A DNA stretch of 28,815 bases, from contig SKSP01000108.1 of assembly GCA_007122945.1 (NCBI GenBank), forward strand, positions 1 to 28,815, written 5' to 3'. The notes under the pieces are model-generated. The model was not told where the DNA came from, ran no database searches, and worked only from the letters and a program-made list of their open reading frames with translations. This stretch comes from Ilumatobacteraceae bacterium. Lineage in GTDB: Bacteria > Actinomycetota > Acidimicrobiia > Acidimicrobiales > Ilumatobacteraceae. How positions within the stretch are numbered: position 1 is the first letter of the stretch; every line of letters starts with the position of its first letter. This document shows, piece after piece, positions 25,186 to 28,815 of this stretch. The position numbers and the translations under genes are program-made.

Positions 25186-26400
25186 TCACTCCCAGGTGAC
25201 GAAGTTCTCGGCGTCGCGCGCCAGCTCGACCCAGGTGCGACCGGGCACGAGGCCGAGCAGATCGACGCCGAGATCGAGGGTGGCGAAGGGGTCGACGCCT
25301 GCCTCGCCGTTCTCGTCGCCGTCCGCGTCGCCGTTCTCGTCGCCGTTCTCGTCGCGGTTCTCGTCGCCGTTCTCGTCGGCCGCGTCATCCGCGTCATCGT
25401 CGTCGGGGAGATCCACGACGAGGGTGAACGGGTCGAGGATCGAGGGGCGCATCCAGTAGCCGGAGCGAGCGACGCCCCGGGTGAACACGACCACCGGGCC
25501 GACCCCGGTCACCTGGGCCTCGGGGCTGCGGCGGTCGGCCTGACTCGGTTGATACTGCACGGCCATCACCACGAGGTTGTCGGTACTGACCTGCCCGGTG
25601 AGCTCCGTCTGGTGCGCCGACCCGCGCTGGCTGCGCAGGTACTGCCCGGTCTCCTCGTCGTAGTCCCACCGGATGTTGAGGCCGTCCATCGTCAGCGTGA
25701 CCGTGGTCGCCTCGTCGCCCTCGGGCTCCTCGTCCACCGGGAGGTACGGGAACTGTTGCGGCGGCAGGCGGTACTCCTCGGGCGTGCTCAGCCAGAGCGC
25801 CTCGGTGCTGGAGTACAGGTTGTGCGGAGCGCCACCGCGGCCGGATCGGCGGTAGTACCCGGGTGAGAAGCCCGCGTCGAGGTCGATCATCGACGATTGC
25901 CGGATGGTCGCACGGACGCCGGCGTTGCCACCGCTCCAGGCGAACAGGGGCTGGTCGAGGCTCGACAGGATGCCGACGTCCTGGCTCCGGCCGGACCGCA
26001 CCGGACCGACCGGGTCGCTGTCCTGGGTGTGGAAGACGACGGCGAAGCGGGTGCCGAACTCGACGATCTCCTCGAACACGATGTCGGCCTCGTTGAGTCC
26101 GGCCTGCGGGTGGGCGCGCGGGTGGTTGTCGAGCTTGACGGCGAGCGCGGGCCGGTCGGGGATCTCCGCGGCGTCCTCGATCGGCTCGCCCGTGAGCGGC
26201 ATCCGGAGGACGACTTCGGGCTCGGGGATCGTGGTGGTCGTCGTGGTGGTCGTGGTCGTGGTGGTCGTGGTGGTGGTCGTCGTCGCCGCGGCCGTCGTCG
26301 TCGGCGGGCTGGTCGGGGCCGCGTCGTCGTCGTTGCCCGAACAGGCGGCGGCGACCAGCGCGAGCGTGAGGACGATCGCCGTGCGAGTGGTGTGCTTCAC
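25186..26400 (-). CDS. DUF3048 (YerB-like) lipoprotein with poly-Thr and acidic repeats
   Basis: A 404-residue secreted protein. The signal peptide ends in a lipobox-like VAAAC with Cys20 as the likely lipid attachment site. A linker with 18 Thr in a row (residues 40-57) leads to the DUF3048 domain, recognised by RPALAVKLDNHPRAHPQAGLNEADIV, VGPVRSGRSQDV and GGAPHNLYSS. The C-terminal part, ending VPGRTWVELA, is interrupted by a 36-residue Asp/Glu/Asn/Gly insert (333-368) coded by 12-base repeats. The family is found in Gram-positive envelopes; its biochemical role is unknown to me. The GTG start overlaps the stop of the M48-like gene (GTGA). Confidence 0.88.
   Translation of the reverse strand: MKHTTRTAIVLTLALVAAACSGNDDDAAPTSPPTTTAAATTTTTTTTTTTTTTTTTTIPEPEVVLRMPLTGEPIEDAAEIPDRPALAVKLDNHPRAHPQAGLNEADIVFEEIVEFGTRFAVVFHTQDSDPVGPVRSGRSQDVGILSSLDQPLFAWSGGNAGVRATIRQSSMIDLDAGFSPGYYRRSGRGGAPHNLYSSTEALWLSTPEEYRLPPQQFPYLPVDEEPEGDEATTVTLTMDGLNIRWDYDEETGQYLRSQRGSAHQTELTGQVSTDNLVVMAVQYQPSQADRRSPEAQVTGVGPVVVFTRGVARSGYWMRPSILDPFTLVVDLPDDDDADDAADENGDENRDENGDENGDADGDENGEAGVDPFATLDLGVDLLGLVPGRTWVELARDAENFVTWE
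25297..25404 (-). repeat. Low-complexity 12-base repeat array coding a DENG-type insert
   Basis: Imperfect copies of TTCTCGTCGCCG (plus-strand reading) code Asp-Glu-Asn-Gly/Arg/Ala repeats in the C-terminal part of the DUF3048 lipoprotein, residues 333-368. All copies stay in frame. The repeat also creates a striking but meaningless Val-rich shadow frame on the plus strand. Confidence 0.85.
26230..26283 (-). repeat. Poly-threonine codon run (18 ACC/ACG codons)
   Basis: Eighteen consecutive Thr codons, mixed ACC and ACG, form a linker after the lipidated Cys of the DUF3048 protein. Thr-rich linkers after a signal peptide are common in surface proteins and may be O-glycosylated in Actinomycetota; glycosylation is inference. 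Confidence 0.9.
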
Positions 26401-27137
26401 AGTTCCCTCAGAAGTGCGATGCGCTCATCGAGCGGTGGATGGGAGGAGTGCGCCCGGTCGCTGCCGGCCGGTGCGAAGCACAAGTGTGCCGGAACCGGGA
26501 CCCGCGCGTGCGTCATGGTCGGCCTCGCCGCAGCGACCTTCTCCAGGGCGCCGATCAGTCCCGGCGGATACCGGGTCAGCTGGCACGCTTCGAGGTCGGC
26601 ACGGGTGATGCGGTCGGGGGCGAGCAAGCGGTCGACGACGGGTCCCGACAGCGGCCCGAGGCCGGCTGCGAGGGTGGCCGGGGCGATCTCGTCGTTGCGG
26701 ATCCGCACGAGGAGGTGCGCCACCACCCCCTCCAGCTCGATGCGCTCGAGCGACCCCAGCAGGGCCGAGGTGAACACGAGGGCTGCGTCGCGAGGTGTGC
26801 GCCCCAGCACGGCGACGTCGTGGTACGGGTCGTCGACGACGTGCAGGGCGGGCGTCGGGACGCCGCTGGTGAGGCTGAGCCCCTCGACGAGGTTCTGCAG
26901 ACGGGGTTCCTCGCCGGCCGCGAGCGGGCGCGCGTCGAGTCGTCGGAGCACTCGGTCGGTCGAGGTGCGCTCGAGCCAGACCGCGGCGGCGGCACCGCCG
27001 GCGAGGCCGACCAGGGCCCCGACGACGGGCGCCCCGACGACCAGGCCGATCAGCGCCCCGATCGACGCGCCCACCAGCGCGATGACGACCAACACGCTGC
27101 GCGCGCGACGGGAGTTCACCCGTGTCTCGTCGGGCAT
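26397..27137 (-). CDS. M48 (HtpX-like) family protein with degenerate HEXXH site
   Basis: A 246-residue membrane protein with a glycine-rich double membrane helix (about 14-54), then a domain that follows the M48 peptidase plan: LEGVVAHLLVRIRN (135-148), LTRYPPGLIGALEKVA (187-202) and HPPLDERIALLREL (233-246). In active relatives the first block reads LEGVxAHExxHIRN; here Glu142 is Leu and the second His is Arg145, so the zinc site is lost. It is therefore predicted to be a non-catalytic homologue. I use ATG 27137, 10 bases after the lemA stop; a start at 27179 would overlap lemA. The neighbours lemA and M48 peptidase often pair in bacteria. Confidence 0.85.
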   Translation of the reverse strand: MPDETRVNSRRARSVLVVIALVGASIGALIGLVVGAPVVGALVGLAGGAAAAVWLERTSTDRVLRRLDARPLAAGEEPRLQNLVEGLSLTSGVPTPALHVVDDPYHDVAVLGRTPRDAALVFTSALLGSLERIELEGVVAHLLVRIRNDEIAPATLAAGLGPLSGPVVDRLLAPDRITRADLEACQLTRYPPGLIGALEKVAAARPTMTHARVPVPAHLCFAPAGSDRAHSSHPPLDERIALLREL

Positions 27138-27147
27138 GAGAGGCGAT

Positions 27148-27702
27148 TCAGAACTCGACCGTGGGCACCGTGCGGGCACCCTCTTCGGCTTCGAAGTACT
27201 CCCGGCGGTCGAAGTTCAGCATCTTGGCGATGATCACCGTCGGGAAGACCTGGAGCCGGTTGTTGTACGACAGCACGCTGTCGTTGTAGAACTGCCGGGC
27301 GTAGGCGACCCGACCCTCGGTGGCCGTCAGCTCCTCCTGCAGCGCGAGGAAGTTCTGGTTGGCCTTGAGGTCGGGGTACGCCTCGCCGAGGGCGAACAGC
27401 TGACGCAGCGCCCCGGTCAGCATGTTGTCGGCCTCGGCCTGGGCGGCGGGTGTGTCGGGCGCCTGGATCGCCGCGTTGCGGGCCTGGATCACGGCCTCGA
27501 GCGTCTGACGCTCGTGGGAGGCGTAGCCCTTGACGGTCTCGACCAGGTTGGGGATGAGGTCGAGACGACGCTTCAGCTGGACGTCGATCTGCGACCACGA
27601 GTTCTCGATCTGGTTCCGGCTCCGGACGAGGCCGTTGTACACGAGGATCACGTACAGCACGAGCAGCGCCACCAGCACCAGGACGATGATGAGTGGGATC
27701 AT
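27148..27702 (-). CDS. lemA: LemA family membrane protein
   Basis: A 184-residue LemA protein. An N-terminal membrane helix (about 2-23) leads into YNGLVRSRNQIENSWSQIDVQLKRRLDLIPNLV, the family hallmark, and then a helical bundle including AYPDLKANQNFLALQEELT and YNDSVLSYNNRLQVFP. The function is not settled; the family is often linked to M48/HtpX peptidases. The open frame continues far upstream but that part is a shadow of the glycosyltransferase gene. ATG 27702 is supported by a TAGAGT hexamer 7 bases upstream, in which TAG is the glycosyltransferase stop. An in-frame GTG at 27711 is less likely. Confidence 0.95.
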   Translation of the reverse strand: MIPLIIVLVLVALLVLYVILVYNGLVRSRNQIENSWSQIDVQLKRRLDLIPNLVETVKGYASHERQTLEAVIQARNAAIQAPDTPAAQAEADNMLTGALRQLFALGEAYPDLKANQNFLALQEELTATEGRVAYARQFYNDSVLSYNNRLQVFPTVIIAKMLNFDRREYFEAEEGARTVPTVEF

Positions 27703-27709
27703 GCCGGTC

Positions 27710-27715
27710 ACTCTA
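27710..27715 (-). promoter_or_regulatory. Putative -10 (TAGAGT) overlapping the pimA stop, 7 bases upstream of lemA
   Basis: The pimA TAG stop (27715-27713) is the first half of the hexamer. The lemA ATG follows 7 bases later without a Shine-Dalgarno sequence. Confidence 0.5.
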
Positions 27716-28813
27716 GGACCTCGCGAGGAGTCGCTCGTAGATCTCCAGGTAGCGCTCCACGAGTGCCGACATCGCCAGCTGGTCGGCCCGCCGGAGACCG
27801 CTGTGCACCAGGCGTTCCCGACGGGCGGGATCGGCGAGCAGCGATCCGAGCGCGGTGGCGAGTACATCGGGGTCGCCGGGTGGGACGAGGACGGCGTCGA
27901 CGTCGTCGGTCGCGACGTTGCGATACCCGTCGAGTGAACTGGCGAGGACGGCGGTGCCGGCCGCCATCGCCTCGGCGAGCACGATCCCGAAGGACTCGCC
28001 GTGGAGCGAGGGTGCACAGAACACGGTCGCGCCCCGCAGTCGGGCCAGCTTGTCGTGCTCGGAGACCCGACCGAGCCAGACGATGCGCTCGTCGTCGGCG
28101 TACCGGCGACGCAACTCGGCGGTGTCCGGTCCGTCCCCGGCCACCCAGCACTCGACGTCCGCGAGGTCGGGCGGCAGACGCTGGAGCGCGGCGAGGAGGA
28201 TGCCGAGTCCCTTGCGCTCCTCGTGTCGTCCGAGGAAGAAGATCGCCGGTCGTTCGGTCGGATGGGGTTCGACCGAACCGACGTTGCCCGTCTCGACCCC
28301 GTTGAACAGCACCTCGTAGTCACCACCGAGGTGGTCACGGACGAGCGCGAGCGCGTCGGGTGACACCGCCACGCGGTGATCGAGCCGGGTGGCGAGCCAG
28401 GTGAGCACGGGCCCGAAGAACCGGTAGCTCGCCGAGACCCCTGCGGCGTGGAACGTGCCCACGAGCGGGGCGGGCTTGACGACGAGGGCCGTGAGGGTGG
28501 GGCCGGGTGCGAGCGGCTCGTGGAGGTGCAGCACGTCGAACGACTCGTCACGCAGCGCACGGATGGTGCGCAACGCGGCCGCCGGATCCGGAGCGAGGGG
28601 CGCGATCGATCCGTTGGCGGCGGTCGGCAGGCTGTCGCCGAGCGGCGTCACGCAGCCGTCGGGCGGCGGGCCGTCGCACGGTCCGAGCAGCCGGACCTCC
28701 ACGCCCCGCCGTCGCAGCTCCCGGGCCATCCCCAGCGCTTGCGCCTGGACGCCGCCCGGGATCGACAGACTGTAGGGGCAGATCAGCCCGACGCGGAGGG
28801 TCACGGCCTGCAC
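27713..28813 (-). CDS. pimA: GT4 glycosyltransferase, probable phosphatidylinositol mannosyltransferase PimA
   Basis: A GT-B enzyme of up to 366 residues that should add the first mannose from GDP-mannose to phosphatidyl-myo-inositol on the cytosolic face of the membrane. It tracks PimA of Mycobacterium closely: GLICPYSLSIPGGVQ (9-23), LHLHEPLAPGPT (96-106), GTFHAAG with His122, FLGRHEERKG (193-202) and the E-x7-E motif from Glu273 to Glu281 in HGESFGIVLAEAMAAGTAV. The start is uncertain: GTG at 28813 or 28804, or one outside the window. I favour 28804 because PimA normally opens at about (V)xLRVGL. Placement ahead of the pdxS-pdxT-yebC-ruv genes matches mycobacteria. Confidence 0.88.
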   Translation of the reverse strand: MQAVTLRVGLICPYSLSIPGGVQAQALGMARELRRRGVEVRLLGPCDGPPPDGCVTPLGDSLPTAANGSIAPLAPDPAAALRTIRALRDESFDVLHLHEPLAPGPTLTALVVKPAPLVGTFHAAGVSASYRFFGPVLTWLATRLDHRVAVSPDALALVRDHLGGDYEVLFNGVETGNVGSVEPHPTERPAIFFLGRHEERKGLGILLAALQRLPPDLADVECWVAGDGPDTAELRRRYADDERIVWLGRVSEHDKLARLRGATVFCAPSLHGESFGIVLAEAMAAGTAVLASSLDGYRNVATDDVDAVLVPPGDPDVLATALGSLLADPARRERLVHSGLRRADQLAMSALVERYLEIYERLLARS

Positions 28814-28815
28814 CG

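Noticed and set aside
25250..25420. Val-Ala-Val repeat protein on the plus strand
   Set aside because: It is the antisense reading of the 12-base DENG repeat in the DUF3048 gene.
26397..27137. Active HtpX protease
   Set aside because: No HEXXH motif is present; the matching place reads HLLVR.

Overview
The window is a gene-dense, very GC-rich stretch of chromosome from an actinobacterium. Evidence for that is the Pup ligase PafA (start of the gene, at the left edge), a PimA-type mannosyltransferase (right edge), and a gene order pimA ... pdxS-pdxT-yebC ... ruvC-ruvA-ruvB ... yajC-secD-secF-apt-rel-hisS-aspS that I know from Mycobacterium and other Actinomycetota. The tgt-queA pair (queuosine), absent from mycobacteria, sits between ruvB and yajC. 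A deep-branching class such as Acidimicrobiia is my guess for the source, but the sequence alone does not prove it. No mobile element, CRISPR array, tRNA or rRNA was seen, and no gap between genes exceeds about 60 bases.

Layout. Left part (minus strand, read right to left): dCMP deaminase, a large ATP-binding LuxR regulator, a luciferase-like flavin oxidoreductase, pxpA-pxpB-pxpC (5-oxoproline cleavage), then pafA running out of the window. Centre: a plus-strand two-TM protein with a duplicated domain (6949-7686) converges on a membrane-anchored PQQ/beta-propeller-like protein. This protein lies at the end of the minus-strand series queA-tgt-yajC-secD-secF-apt-rel-hisS-aspS (tRNA modification, protein export, purine salvage, stringent response, tRNA charging). 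Right part: a plus-strand dienelactone hydrolase converges on ruvB and diverges from queA. The minus-strand series on the right is pimA-lemA-(degenerate M48 peptidase)-(DUF3048 lipoprotein)-pdxS-pdxT-yebC-peroxiredoxin-ruvC-ruvA-ruvB (PIM lipid, envelope, vitamin B6, antioxidant, recombination).

Expression architecture. Most starts fall into two classes. Many genes overlap their upstream neighbour by 4 bases (ATGA/GTGA), which implies translational coupling. Nearly all the rest lack a Shine-Dalgarno sequence and instead carry a TANNNT hexamer 6-11 bases upstream of the start codon, as expected for leaderless transcripts. In four places the TAG stop codon of the upstream gene is itself the first half of this putative -10 hexamer. 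On this reading the apparent long operons divide into units such as pdxS-pdxT-yebC-prx, ruvC-ruvA-ruvB, queA-tgt, yajC-secD-secF, apt-rel and hisS-aspS.

Most of the window is ordinary core genome. The observations most worth a second look are the stop-codon/-10 overlaps, the M48-family protein that has lost its HEXXH site but stays beside lemA, the repeat-coded N-terminal extension of RuvC, and a 13-bp tandem duplication that sets the C-terminal frame of the PQQ-like protein. I did not find a clearly new defence or mobile system.
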